Shown here: piece after piece, positions 8,456-17,047 of the stretch | Layout of the letters: each line of letters begins with the position of its first letter | Position numbering within the stretch: position 1 is the stretch's first letter | NCBI GenBank assembly: GCA_016709965.1 | Contig: JADJLT010000003.1 | Location: 168,818 to 232,817, forward strand | Reading direction: 5' to 3' | Length of the DNA: 64,000 nt | Origin: Betaproteobacteria bacterium | GTDB taxonomy: Bacteria > Pseudomonadota > Gammaproteobacteria > Burkholderiales > Rhodocyclaceae | Position numbers and translations under genes: made by a program | Notes under the pieces: generated by a model | Databases searched by the model: none | What the model saw: only the letters and a program-made list of their open reading frames with translations | Told to the model about the DNA's origin: nothing

Positions 8456-9388
8456 TTACAGCGTCTTGCCGGTCAGACGTTCGTACGCCTCGATGTACTT
8501 TGCGCTGGTCCGGGCGATCACGTCAGCCGGCAGTTTCGGGCCGGGGGCGACTTTGCCCCAATCCAGCGTTTCGAGGTAATCGCGGACGAACTGCTTGTCG
8601 TAGGACGGCGGGTTGCTGCCTTCCTGGTACTGGTCAGCCGGCCAAAAGCGCGAAGAGTCAGGCGTCAGCGCTTCGTCGATCAGGTGCAGCGTGCCGACGG
8701 CATCGATACCGAATTCGAATTTGGTGTCGGCGATGATGATGCCGCGACCACGGGCGTAGGCAGAGGCCTCTTCGTACAGCTTGATGGCGGCGATACGGGC
8801 TTCGTCAGCGAGTTGGGCGCCGTTCTTGCCGGTGCCCGCCAGCGCTTCGGCCAGGTCGGCGGCGCAGTTGGCCTGGGCGACTGCCAAGGAAACGTTCTCG
8901 TCATGATCGCCAACCGCAGCCTTGGTAGCCGGCGTGAAGATCGGGGCGGGCAGCTTGGCGGCCATCTTCAGACCGGGCGGCAGGGCAATACCGCAGATGG
9001 CGCCGGTTTGCTGGTAATCCTTCCAGCCGGAACCGATGACGTAGCCGCGAACGACCGCTTCAATCGGCAGCGGACGCAGACGCTTGACGACGACCGAGCG
9101 GCCACGGACCTGTTCGCGTTCGTTGTCGGCAACGACGGATTCCGGATCAACGCCGGTCAGCTGGTTCGGCACAATGTGGCCGAGCTTGGCGAACCAGAAA
9201 TCGGCGACGGCGGTCAGCACTTCCCCCTTGCGCGGAATCGGGTCCGGCAGGATGACGTCGAAGGCAGACAGACGATCGGACGTCACAATCAGCAATTTGT
9301 CGGCATCAACGGCGTAGATGTCGCGGACTTTGCCTTTGGAGATCAGGGGCAGGCTGGTAATGGAGGACTGGAACAGCGGAGCGGACAC
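8456..9388 (-). CDS. purC: Phosphoribosylaminoimidazole-succinocarboxamide synthase
   Basis: The enzyme joins CAIR and aspartate to form SAICAR in de novo purine synthesis, using ATP. At 310 aa it is the longer form of the family rather than the ~240-aa E. coli form. Signature segments are SKGKVRDIYAV near residue 18, SDRLSAFDVILPDPIP, and the later DTKFEFGID. It is a housekeeping gene and stands as a likely single unit upstream of the DUF2189 gene. Confidence 0.95.
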   Translation of the reverse strand: MSAPLFQSSITSLPLISKGKVRDIYAVDADKLLIVTSDRLSAFDVILPDPIPRKGEVLTAVADFWFAKLGHIVPNQLTGVDPESVVADNEREQVRGRSVVVKRLRPLPIEAVVRGYVIGSGWKDYQQTGAICGIALPPGLKMAAKLPAPIFTPATKAAVGDHDENVSLAVAQANCAADLAEALAGTGKNGAQLADEARIAAIKLYEEASAYARGRGIIIADTKFEFGIDAVGTLHLIDEALTPDSSRFWPADQYQEGSNPPSYDKQFVRDYLETLDWGKVAPGPKLPADVIARTSAKYIEAYERLTGKTL

Positions 9389-9423
9389 GGCAGATTTCCC
9401 GAAAGCAAAAGCCGGATTATAAA

Positions 9424-10755
9424 TTAATGCGACGAATCGCCCGCTTCCGCCGCGAGTTTCTTGTGCATGCGACTGGTACCCCAGGCGACGATGCAGGCAA
9501 TGATCGGAATCGAAATGGCGGTGATGACATCGGTGTTCAGGTGATGCAGCTCTTTCGTGCCCTTGGCCAGATACTGGACCAGTTGCGAGCCGTAATAGGT
9601 CAGGACGACGACGGAGAGCCCTTCAACCGTTTCCTGCAGGCGAAGCTGCAGTTTGGCGCGGCTGTTCATCTGGCCAAGCAATTCCTGATTCTGGCGCTCC
9701 AGTTCGATATCGACGCGGGTGCGCAGTAATTGGCTGTTGCGAGCAACGCGTGCCGAGAGCTCTTCCTGCCGACGGCTGATCGCCTCGCAGGAATTCATCG
9801 CCGGCAATAGGCGGCGTTGCATGAATTCCTCGAAGGTCGGCAGGCCGGAAATCCGCGTTTCGCGCAGCTCCTCGATGCGTTGCATGACCAGCCCGTGATA
9901 GGCATGAGAGGCGCCGAAGCGGAAAGTGGTACGGGCAATGGAATGTTCGACTTCGGCGGCCAGTTTGGACAGGATGCCGAGCACTTCGCGCTCGTCGTTC
10001 ATCGAACGGGCCTGACCAATGCGATCCATCAGCTCGGCCAGTTGTTTTTCGCCCCTGTACAACCACCTGCCGACTTCCTTGGCGACCGGCAGGCCGAGCA
10101 GGGCCATCATCCGGTAGGTCTCGATTTCGACCAGTCGCTGCACCGTGCGGCCCGCCTGACGCTGGGTCAGGCTTTCGTTGAGGATCAGAAAGCGCGAGAA
10201 GCCGTTGTCAATCTTGAAGTCCGTGAAAATCCACGCGGCTTCGTCGGCTACCTTGGCGGCGACCATGGTGCGGCCGTTCGGCGTCAGGCCGGCGAGCACC
10301 GATTCCGGGGTGATGTCTTTGGTCGAGCGCAATTCAACATGGATGGCGACCATCAGCTTGCCGGGGATACCATGCAGCCATTCCGGATGCACGGCGTCAA
10401 AAGCGGTGGCGTCCGGGTGAAGCTGTTCGCCGGTGTCGAGCGGACGGAAGAAGGTATAGCTCGAAAATTCGGTATGCAACTCCCAGCGCATGCGGAAGGT
10501 GCTGGTCTCGATCATCATGTGCGAGTCGGAGCTGTCGATCGACGTGCACACGTGGCCGTGACTGAGCTTGGTCAGATTGTCGCGCTCGGCCTGCACCGTC
10601 GTTGCGCTGTGCTTGAAGACCAGATGCGAGACAAGCACCGCGCCGACCAGCGGTACCGGCGGGCGGGCGTGAAATTCGTTGTTCAGGCGTTGGCGGAGCG
10701 GATGCTCTTCCAGTTCGGCAAGCGTCAGGCGAGGATGCATGATGGTGGCGTCCAT
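9424..10755 (-). CDS. DUF3422 family membrane-anchored protein
   Basis: The 443-aa protein begins with the typical HPLRQRLNNEFHARPP segment. The central part is helical and includes a coiled-coil-like region (residues ~325-385, QEELSARVARNSQLLRTRVD and following). Two hydrophobic segments close to the C-terminus (VVVLTYYGSQLVQYLA and ITAISIPIIACIVAWG) should anchor it in the inner membrane. The family is common in alpha- and betaproteobacteria and uncharacterised. It stands next to purC on the same strand with only 35 bases between. Confidence 0.85.
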   Translation of the reverse strand: MDATIMHPRLTLAELEEHPLRQRLNNEFHARPPVPLVGAVLVSHLVFKHSATTVQAERDNLTKLSHGHVCTSIDSSDSHMMIETSTFRMRWELHTEFSSYTFFRPLDTGEQLHPDATAFDAVHPEWLHGIPGKLMVAIHVELRSTKDITPESVLAGLTPNGRTMVAAKVADEAAWIFTDFKIDNGFSRFLILNESLTQRQAGRTVQRLVEIETYRMMALLGLPVAKEVGRWLYRGEKQLAELMDRIGQARSMNDEREVLGILSKLAAEVEHSIARTTFRFGASHAYHGLVMQRIEELRETRISGLPTFEEFMQRRLLPAMNSCEAISRRQEELSARVARNSQLLRTRVDIELERQNQELLGQMNSRAKLQLRLQETVEGLSVVVLTYYGSQLVQYLAKGTKELHHLNTDVITAISIPIIACIVAWGTSRMHKKLAAEAGDSSH

Positions 10756-10861
10756 GAAATGTTGCAGTGCAGCAGATTGTAGCCCAACAATTTCGGGATC
10801 AAGTGTGAGGTTCCAGAGTTTAACGCGGCTGTTCGTAGGTATTGCAACGGGTTGGAGCTTC

Positions 10862-10900
10862 CTGCGGTCAACCGGAAAAAATGGTCAAAATTGAAATTTT
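10862..10900 (+). repeat. Dispersed ~40-bp repeat, copy 1
   Basis: This copy is close to consensus: CTGCGGTCAACCGG, an A-run, then TGGTCAAAATTGAAATTTT. It lies between the start of the DUF3422 gene and the J-domain operon. The rest of the 346-base gap (10756-11101) shows no gene. Confidence 0.8.
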
Positions 10901-11101
10901 CAAACCAGACAATTCCACCGAAATGCACTCGCAGCGGGGGAACAGCCCTGCCTGCCGGGTTCGCCGGAGTGCTTCAAGCCGACGCCAGGGAAGCATTGTT
11001 GGCCTACTTGACGGATAATTCGCCTTTGGCCTCAAGGCGTTTTTTTGTGATAGATCGCTCATTGCCGATAAACGCCGACCCTGACCACTGATAAAGGCAT
11101 T

Positions 11102-11380
11102 ATGAAAGACTATTACGGCTTGCTCGGCGTTGCGCCGGATGCGACCCAGGAAATCATCAAATCGGCTTACCGGAAGAAGGCGGCGCAGTTTCACCCCGAC
11201 CGTAACCCCGAGCCCGACGCCGCCAGCAAGTTCAGGGCGGTGCAGGAAGCTTACGAAGTACTGGCTGATCTTGATCGTCGCAAGGTTTACGACGAGACGC
11301 GGCGTAGCAGCCTGATCGACGACCCGCTGGTCGTGGCGCGCGAAATCTGGTCCAGTCATCTAGGAAACATGCAAACGTGA
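11102..11380 (+). CDS. J-domain protein (short DnaJ-like co-chaperone)
   Basis: The 92-aa protein is almost only a J domain: DYYGLLGV at the start and HPD at residues 31-33, followed by helix IV. The G/F-rich, zinc-finger and C-terminal substrate-binding regions of DnaJ are absent. J domains stimulate the ATPase of DnaK/Hsp70. The last ~20 residues (DPLVVAREIWSSHLGNMQT) form a short tail. It overlaps the next gene by 4 bases (GTGA) and begins an apparent four-gene operon of otherwise unrecognised proteins, so it may bring DnaK to them. Confidence 0.88.
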   Translation: MKDYYGLLGVAPDATQEIIKSAYRKKAAQFHPDRNPEPDAASKFRAVQEAYEVLADLDRRKVYDETRRSSLIDDPLVVAREIWSSHLGNMQT

Positions 11381-11940
11381 AAAAATCTTATTACTTCGCT
11401 GAATTATCTTCGTCCTACGACGCTGAAATTCAGGACTTGCTGAACGATTCAGAAGGCAACTCGGCGCTCAAGGCACGGCTCAAGGAAAAGCGCCAGGAAT
11501 TGAAAGCCATTCTGCCGATGATTGAATTCAGTCCGGAAATGGTCGTGCCTGTCTTCTACGACGCCTTCACCTTTCCCAACAGCCAGGCCATGGCTGCCGC
11601 CGTGATGTGCGAGCCTGATGACGGCGATTTCCCGATCTGGGACGACATCAGCGCAGCCATCAAGCTTGAGGCATGGGCCGCGCCCTACGTGTCCGCCGTA
11701 CTGACCGAAGGTGCCGGCGAGAATTTCATGGTCACTGCCGCCTGCCTCGAGTTTCTGCGCAAGTTCGATCACCTCGCTCCGGCGCCGGTAAAGAAGGACG
11801 ATGAGGATGAGGCCGCTGACGACGAGAAAGCGCACAGCAATCTGAACAGCGACGAAGACGGTGACGATGAAGATCGCGATCTGGCCGAAGCCGGCGACGA
11901 CTGGCTGGGTGAGCAGGGCTTCGACTCGCTCAAATCCTGA
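11377..11940 (+). CDS. Unrecognised acidic protein in the J-domain operon
   Basis: The 187-aa protein starts with GTG overlapping the J-domain gene stop. Residues ~1-135 look like a compact helical domain. The last ~50 residues are very acidic (KKDDEDEAADDEKAH, then SDEDGDDEDRDLAEAGDD), suggesting a disordered tail. There is no signal peptide or membrane segment. No family recognised. Tight coupling to the J-domain gene suggests a joint chaperone-related function, which is inference. Confidence 0.75.
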   Translation: MKKSYYFAELSSSYDAEIQDLLNDSEGNSALKARLKEKRQELKAILPMIEFSPEMVVPVFYDAFTFPNSQAMAAAVMCEPDDGDFPIWDDISAAIKLEAWAAPYVSAVLTEGAGENFMVTAACLEFLRKFDHLAPAPVKKDDEDEAADDEKAHSNLNSDEDGDDEDRDLAEAGDDWLGEQGFDSLKS

Positions 11941-11988
11941 TCCTGGCTGACGCAGCACCCGGCATTCGAATTTTTGACAAGGCATGAC

Positions 11989-12750
11989 ATGACACACCCC
12001 GTCGTACTCAAGACATCACAACTCATTCTCGCCGGCGATGTAAAAGGCGCCGAAACAGCGCTGGCCAACATCGCCGACACCGAGGGCGATGACGCGCTGG
12101 TCGAGATTCTGGACGACATCGCGCCCAAGGATTTGCTCGCCATCATGCGCGGCTTCGATGGCTCCAGGCAGTCGGTGGTCAATATGGTGGTCATGCCGGA
12201 ACAGTTTGCCCGTGCCGTCATTCTCGAAGTGCGCTATCGCGACCAGACACATGCCGCGCTGCACGGCATGATGAATGCCGTGCTCTATCGCGACGAGGAA
12301 ATGACCGCTGAATACCTCGAAGCAATTGGCGAGATCGAGGGCGGCTACGAAGTGCTGGCCAATTATTTTGGCGAGCGCGATGATGAGCTGCTGGCCTTCG
12401 CCATGTCGGGCGTCTTCACCGAAGATTTCGACGGCGAACATGGCCATGAATCGAAGTCGATTTCCTGGCTCAACGAGAAAATCGACGAGCTCGACGAAGC
12501 CCTGCACGAAGGCAATTCCATTACCGGTTCGCGCCCCAAGGTGCCGCGTTCGGAAATTGCCGATCGCGACTGGATGGAAACCGCCTGGGTGCTGCGCTAC
12601 GAGTTGCCGGATATTTTCGAGCAGATCGTCATCACCTTGCGTGATCGCCTGCTGCGCCGGGTCGAAGTGCTGGAGGATGGCGAATCCGGTGATAGCGCCC
12701 CGAAGGCAGCCACCGCTTCGTCGGCGCCGGAAGAGGAATCGGCGCTCTAG
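11989..12750 (+). CDS. Unrecognised soluble protein in the J-domain operon
   Basis: The 253-aa protein is acidic and predicted helical, with helix-turn patterns that resemble a repeat-type scaffold (residues ~5-120). I chose ATG 11989 because AAGG lies seven bases upstream; TTG 11974 is also in frame. There is no signal peptide. Two bases separate it from the next gene. Function unknown. Confidence 0.75.
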   Translation: MTHPVVLKTSQLILAGDVKGAETALANIADTEGDDALVEILDDIAPKDLLAIMRGFDGSRQSVVNMVVMPEQFARAVILEVRYRDQTHAALHGMMNAVLYRDEEMTAEYLEAIGEIEGGYEVLANYFGERDDELLAFAMSGVFTEDFDGEHGHESKSISWLNEKIDELDEALHEGNSITGSRPKVPRSEIADRDWMETAWVLRYELPDIFEQIVITLRDRLLRRVEVLEDGESGDSAPKAATASSAPEEESAL

Positions 12751-12752
12751 AC

Positions 12753-14003
12753 ATGGCTTCCGTCAAAAACTCGATAGCGGTCGTTGATGACCGCCCCTAT
12801 TTCGAAAAAGCCGTTCGCTACGGGCTGGAACAAGGCATCCTGACGCCGGAAAACATCACCCGCATGGAAGCAGATGGCCCGAAAGGGATCGTCCAGATCG
12901 CCGATCATTTCGGCACAGCCTACCTGCGTACCGATCTGGAAAGCGCCGTCGCGCGCATGGCCAACCTGATCAGCCTCTATCTCGAAGATTTCTCGAACGG
13001 CGATCTGCGTGCCGCCGCCATATCCTTGCGCGACAACACGCTGCTCTCGCATTCGCGCGGCGGCTCCGAGATGCTCAAGCGCCTGCACGCCATGCCCGGC
13101 GACACCAGCCTGCATCTTCGCAAGGTCGAACCGGCGGCGCAGAAGATTTTCGTCAATGAGCGCAGCTTTGCCTTCCCGCTCAGCGTCGCCAGTTACCGGG
13201 CGCAGGTTGAGCAGTGCCAGGCCAACCAGATGCGCATCGACTTCGCGCGCTGGCTGGCGCGGCAACTAGGCGCCCAGCAGGACGAATACGAAGACTACAG
13301 CGCCGAAGAAGTCATCCGCTCAGCCATGCTGCTGCTCTACGTCGGCGCCAAGACGCTGGAATTACCCTCGAAATCCGAATTCATCAAGCTCGTCGAAGCC
13401 CTGCGCAAAAAGTCGTTCAAGCACAAGCCGGCGACGCTCGATGCCTTCCTGCGTGAAGCGCCGGAAGCCTTCCAGCAAATGACCCGGCAGGCGATGGAGA
13501 GTTTCATCGAAACCGCCTTGCCGCGCCTCAAGTCACCGGAGAAATCGGCCGACGAAATCCTGCACGGCGAAGCACAGGGCGCCTTTTTCGTGCGCGACAT
13601 GCCGGAAGAAGACGTCGTCGCCTACGACAAACTGGTCGCCAAGGAATGGGTGCGCATCACCAAGGGCGAAGCCGATGATCCCGCCGTGCTGGCCACCCTC
13701 TTCCTCAACGTGGCGACCGGCCATCCGCCCAAGGCATCGGCCCTGCTCAAGGACGCCAAGAGCATCATTGCCACCTTCCGCGCCCAGGGTTTCGACCACA
13801 AGGCGGTGCTTGCTTTCATCGAAGAGCACGCCCCCTTCGAGCAACGCGAAGACCTGAAGGCCATGTGGTCGAAGGATTTGAAGCCGGATGCCGAAATCCA
13901 TCTGGCCGACAATGACCCGCAAATGCCTGATACCCACATGGATCGCGCCCTGAAATATTTCCGGCAGAATTGCGTGGCGAACTGGAAGGGCAGCAGCCGC
14001 TAA
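12753..14003 (+). CDS. Unrecognised 416-aa soluble protein closing the J-domain operon
   Basis: The protein is helical throughout, with charged surface segments and no membrane part. Residues ~25-60 include TPENITRMEADGPKGIVQIA and ~270-300 include SADEILHGEAQGAFFVRDM. I recognise no catalytic motif. It follows the preceding gene by two bases and precedes a convergent TRIC gene. The four-gene order J-domain, acidic protein, ~250-aa protein, ~416-aa protein looks like a conserved unit worth comparative analysis. Confidence 0.75.
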   Translation: MASVKNSIAVVDDRPYFEKAVRYGLEQGILTPENITRMEADGPKGIVQIADHFGTAYLRTDLESAVARMANLISLYLEDFSNGDLRAAAISLRDNTLLSHSRGGSEMLKRLHAMPGDTSLHLRKVEPAAQKIFVNERSFAFPLSVASYRAQVEQCQANQMRIDFARWLARQLGAQQDEYEDYSAEEVIRSAMLLLYVGAKTLELPSKSEFIKLVEALRKKSFKHKPATLDAFLREAPEAFQQMTRQAMESFIETALPRLKSPEKSADEILHGEAQGAFFVRDMPEEDVVAYDKLVAKEWVRITKGEADDPAVLATLFLNVATGHPPKASALLKDAKSIIATFRAQGFDHKAVLAFIEEHAPFEQREDLKAMWSKDLKPDAEIHLADNDPQMPDTHMDRALKYFRQNCVANWKGSSR

Positions 14004-14009
14004 TCCGGC

Positions 14010-14624
14010 TTACTGCCGTTCCGAATAAGTCGGCAAGGTGATGCGGAAGGCGATGCCGAGCAGTCGGGCGGCAAGCACGACCGCCATGCCGACCCATGCC
14101 GCAATCACCGGCGAGACGCCCAGCATTTGCAGCCCGACCAGCGCCAGCGCCCCGGCCCAGGCAGCGGAGGCATAAAGTTCGCCGCGCACGAAGACCAGCG
14201 GCACCTCGTTGCACAGCACATCGCGCAACACGCCGCCGACCACCCCGGTAATGACGCCGAGCAGGCTGGCCACCAGCCATGGCGCCTGCCATTCCAGCGC
14301 AATCTGCGTGCCGGAGACCGTAAATAGCGCCAGCCCGACCGCATCGGGAATCAGAAAGCGGCGCGACGGCAGGTGCAGGGCGCGCACCGCAAAGAAAATG
14401 AGCAGCGCGGTCGCCAGCGCGACCACCAGATAGGTCTGGTCGTTGATCCAGAACACCTTGCGGTCGAGCAAGACGTCGCGCACCGTGCCCCCGCCCAGCG
14501 CGGTCGCGCCGCCGACCATGACGGCGCCGATCAGATCCATGTTTTTGCGGCCGGCATCAAGCACGCCGGTCAGGGCGTTGACGGCAACAGCGGCGAGGCC
14601 GATCCAGTAAAGCAGGTTTTCCAT
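14010..14624 (-). CDS. TRIC/UPF0126 family inner-membrane channel
   Basis: The 204-aa protein contains two repeats of three transmembrane helices. The glycine-rich signatures are GGATALGGGTVRDVLLDR and TGVVGGVLRDVLCNEVP, typical of the family (trimeric intracellular cation channel homologues, YicG-like). I chose ATG 14624 (MENLLYWIGLAAV); the frame extends upstream without a ribosome site. It converges with the J-domain operon with only six bases between stops. Confidence 0.88.
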   Translation of the reverse strand: MENLLYWIGLAAVAVNALTGVLDAGRKNMDLIGAVMVGGATALGGGTVRDVLLDRKVFWINDQTYLVVALATALLIFFAVRALHLPSRRFLIPDAVGLALFTVSGTQIALEWQAPWLVASLLGVITGVVGGVLRDVLCNEVPLVFVRGELYASAAWAGALALVGLQMLGVSPVIAAWVGMAVVLAARLLGIAFRITLPTYSERQ

Positions 14625-14784
14625 GGGTTGATTGAAATAAGCGGAAGCGCGAAGTGTAGCCGTTTGCGTCGGGCCGGGCATGCGCCGCCGGGGAAATCGA
14701 AAATTGTTACAGTCAGCGCCAGCCGCACAGGTTATAACTAACTGTCATCGCCGATGATTCTCTCCGAATTTCTCTCAAGCGCCC

Positions 14785-15672
14785 ATGTCCCTCATCTCCA
14801 AAACCGATCAGCAGCTGATCTTCCATCCCCTCGACTTTACCCTGGCCGTGCTGCGCAACTTCAGCAAAAACCAGGGCTTGTTGCTGGCCGGTGCGGTGGC
14901 CTACTACGCGCTGCTTTCGCTGTTGCCGATGATCATTCTGCTGGTGCTCGGGCTGTCGCACTGGGTGACTCAGGCGCAACTGCTGGCCACCTTGCAGCGC
15001 TATCTCGAATGGCTGGTGCCCAGCCAGGCCACCGCCGTGCTGACCGATGTATTGGGCTTTATCAACCACGGCGTATCGATCGGCGTCGTCTTGCTCGGCA
15101 CGCTGATCTTTTTCAGTTCGCTAACCTTTTCCATCCTGCAGAAGGCCATGGCTCAGATATTTGCCCATCGCCGCGCAACGGTGAAACGGCATCCCGTAGT
15201 CTCGGCGCTGCTGCCCTACAGCCTGCTCCTGCTCGCCGGCGTCGCCTTGCTGGGCGTCACCGTGCTCTCGGTCGCCATCCAGAGCCTGTCGCAGGAAAGC
15301 CTCTACGCTTTCGGCGCCGAATGGCCATTGCGCCGCCTGTCCGGCCTCGCCTTCTACAGCATGGGGTTGACGGCTGAAATCCTTATCCTGACCCTTTTTT
15401 ACATCGTGCTGCCCATCGGCCGCACCCGCATCCGCCACGCCCTGCTCGGGGCGGTCGTCATCACCCTGATCTGGGAAGTCATCCGCCACGTACTGGTCTG
15501 GTATTTCGCCACCCTGTCAAAAGCCAGCGTCGTCTACGGCTCGCTGACCACCGCCGTCGTCGTGCTGTTCAGCATCGAACTGGCGGCAACCCTGCTGCTG
15601 CTCGGTGCGCAGGTTATTTCGGAGTATGAGCAGCTGGAAAGCCGGTTGGGTGATGCAGGTGGTGCGGGCTGA
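14785..15672 (+). CDS. YihY/BrkB family inner-membrane protein
   Basis: The 295-aa protein has the six-helix layout of the family. The conserved AGAVAYYALLSLLPM segment is near residue 35 and a VVYGSLTTAVVVLFSIE segment lies near the C-terminus. Once annotated as RNase BN, the family is now regarded as membrane proteins of unknown function. It is monocistronic in appearance and followed at once by a dispersed repeat copy. Confidence 0.88.
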   Translation: MSLISKTDQQLIFHPLDFTLAVLRNFSKNQGLLLAGAVAYYALLSLLPMIILLVLGLSHWVTQAQLLATLQRYLEWLVPSQATAVLTDVLGFINHGVSIGVVLLGTLIFFSSLTFSILQKAMAQIFAHRRATVKRHPVVSALLPYSLLLLAGVALLGVTVLSVAIQSLSQESLYAFGAEWPLRRLSGLAFYSMGLTAEILILTLFYIVLPIGRTRIRHALLGAVVITLIWEVIRHVLVWYFATLSKASVVYGSLTTAVVVLFSIELAATLLLLGAQVISEYEQLESRLGDAGGAG

Positions 15673-15678
15673 GTAGTT

Positions 15679-15718
15679 GCTACGGTCAACCGGAAAAAAT
15701 TGGCAAAACTGAAATTTT
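15679..15718 (+). repeat. Dispersed ~40-bp repeat, copy 2
   Basis: It begins 6 bases after the YihY-family stop: GCTACGGTCAACCGG, an A-run, then TTGGCAAAACTGAAATTTT. The remaining gap to 15952 is AT-richer and shows no supported gene. Confidence 0.85.
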
Positions 15719-15952
15719 GCGAACCCGCCCAAGCAACACAAAAAGCTGCGTGTGAAATGCCATTTGCAATTTTGGACAAATGTTCATACTGTCCGGTTTG
15801 TCGCCAGAAAGCTATCGAAAATACGCAAATAAATGCTCCAAATCACTGCCACACAACTACCTGCGGCAGTCCTATTTTCCAGCTTATTGGACAAGTGTCC
15901 GAATCAGGTGGCAGTTTTGTCGTCTACTACTAGTTAAGAATCAAGGGGCCAC

Positions 15953-16537
15953 ATGGAGCAACTGCTAGCTTTCTTAAATACAAATTCCGGGGCAATCAAT
16001 GTAATTTTCTCCGGCGTCGTAACTATCGCAACGGCAGTTTATGCAGTCCTCACTTGGAAGCTCGTTTCGGAAACGCGCCAAATGCGTCAGGTGCAAACAG
16101 AGCCGAAGATAGAGATCACTCTTCGCTCAGTTGATGAAGCAATTCACATACAGCGTTTGCATGTCCGCAACATTGGTCTTGGGCCGGCAATGCAACTCAC
16201 TTTTAGACCAAAGGTTCTCGCAGGAGAAGAGGGCGCCCAGTCCCTCATAAACGAACTAACGCAGACAAACTTCTTCACGTCTGGAATTTCTTATTTAGGA
16301 CCTGGCGAGCAACGCTACTCGCACTACACTCAGATGACTGAGAATTTCGAGGCAAAAATTGCCTCCGTGATTGCATTCGAACTTAAGTACAAGAGTGCCA
16401 CCGGCCTGAATTACAAAGAGACGCTTATTATCGACATGTCCGAACACAAAGGCAGTTACCAGCTTGGCAAGCCTCATTTGTATTCAATCGCCTTAAGTCT
16501 TGAAAAAATACAAAAGGATAGCCGTCCTTGGTGTTGA
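15953..16537 (+). CDS. Hypothetical single-pass membrane protein, probably acquired
   Basis: The 194-aa protein has one N-terminal membrane helix (residues ~14-36, AINVIFSGVVTIATAVYAVL). A soluble beta-rich domain follows, with the VRNIGLGPAMQLTF motif common to small proteins of defence or mobile islands. AAGGGG precedes ATG 15953. Base composition is clearly less G+C-rich than the neighbours. Its 3' end overlaps the convergent gene at 16428-16835 by 110 bases, so one of the two C-termini may be a junction artefact of an insertion. Confidence 0.65.
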   Translation: MEQLLAFLNTNSGAINVIFSGVVTIATAVYAVLTWKLVSETRQMRQVQTEPKIEITLRSVDEAIHIQRLHVRNIGLGPAMQLTFRPKVLAGEEGAQSLINELTQTNFFTSGISYLGPGEQRYSHYTQMTENFEAKIASVIAFELKYKSATGLNYKETLIIDMSEHKGSYQLGKPHLYSIALSLEKIQKDSRPWC

Positions 16538-16835
16538 CGACCTTGTAGATGGCGTCGGGATTGGCCTGGGCTTTTTTGAGCACGCTCTGCCATTCGACCT
16601 CGGCGGAACGCAGGCCGTCGATTTTCTTGTGCAAGGTGGCAACGCTTTCGGCCAGCTCGGTCTTGAGCTCTTCATTGAATTGCTCGACCTTTTTGGCGGT
16701 GGGATTCATGACGATCAGCGCGGTATTGGTCAGCGTCGCGACGAGTGCGACGCCGACAAGGATCAGGGTCAGCTTCTCGAATGATTTTGCCTTCGCGGGC
16801 TTTTCTTTGCTGTCGGTGGCTTCTTTTTCGCTCAT
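16428..16835 (-). CDS. Hypothetical membrane-anchored coiled-coil protein, C-terminus possibly altered
   Basis: The 135-aa protein has a lysine-rich N-terminus, a membrane helix (residues ~25-45, LILVGVALVATLTNTALIV) and a likely coiled coil (~50-85). The start ATG 16835 has GGGAGCGAG upstream. The final ~25 residues (RRLNTNEACQAGNCLCVRTCR) differ in character and lie within the overlap with the convergent AT-rich gene. The original C-terminus may have been replaced when that gene was inserted. Confidence 0.6.
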   Translation of the reverse strand: MSEKEATDSKEKPAKAKSFEKLTLILVGVALVATLTNTALIVMNPTAKKVEQFNEELKTELAESVATLHKKIDGLRSAEVEWQSVLKKAQANPDAIYKVVNTKDGYPFVFFQDLRRLNTNEACQAGNCLCVRTCR

Positions 16836-16928
16836 GGTCTCGCTCCCGGGTGGCTTGTTCTATCTGCTACTACGGCTGATAAGTCCGTGGACTTGAGTTT
16901 TGCGCGGTTGGGGTGGTCAACCGGGCTT

Positions 16929-16968
16929 GCTACGGTCTACCGGAAAAAACGGCCAAATTTGAAATATT
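16929..16968 (+). repeat. Dispersed ~40-bp repeat, copy 3
   Basis: The copy reads GCTACGGTCTACCGG, an A-run, then CGGCCAAATTTGAAATATT. A partial second core (GGTCAACCGGGCTTGC) touches its 5' side at 16916, suggesting partial duplication. Confidence 0.8.
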
Positions 16969-16978
16969 CGAAGCTTGC

Positions 16979-17030
16979 TTGGGTCAGCTTCGTATCATCT
17001 TTAACCTGATGAATTTGAAGCTGACCCCAA
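16979..17030. repeat. Inverted repeat around GGGTCAGCTTC
   Basis: The left arm TTGGGTCAGCTTC (16979-16991) and right arm GAAGCTGACCCCAA (17017-17030) pair except for one extra C, around a 25-base spacer. It lies between repeat copy 3 and the nhaA stop. The GGGTCAG core resembles REP-type palindromes, but no RAYT transposase is nearby. No T-run follows, so termination is not the obvious function. Confidence 0.6.
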
Positions 17031-17047
17031 CGGCATCGGTCAGGCGT

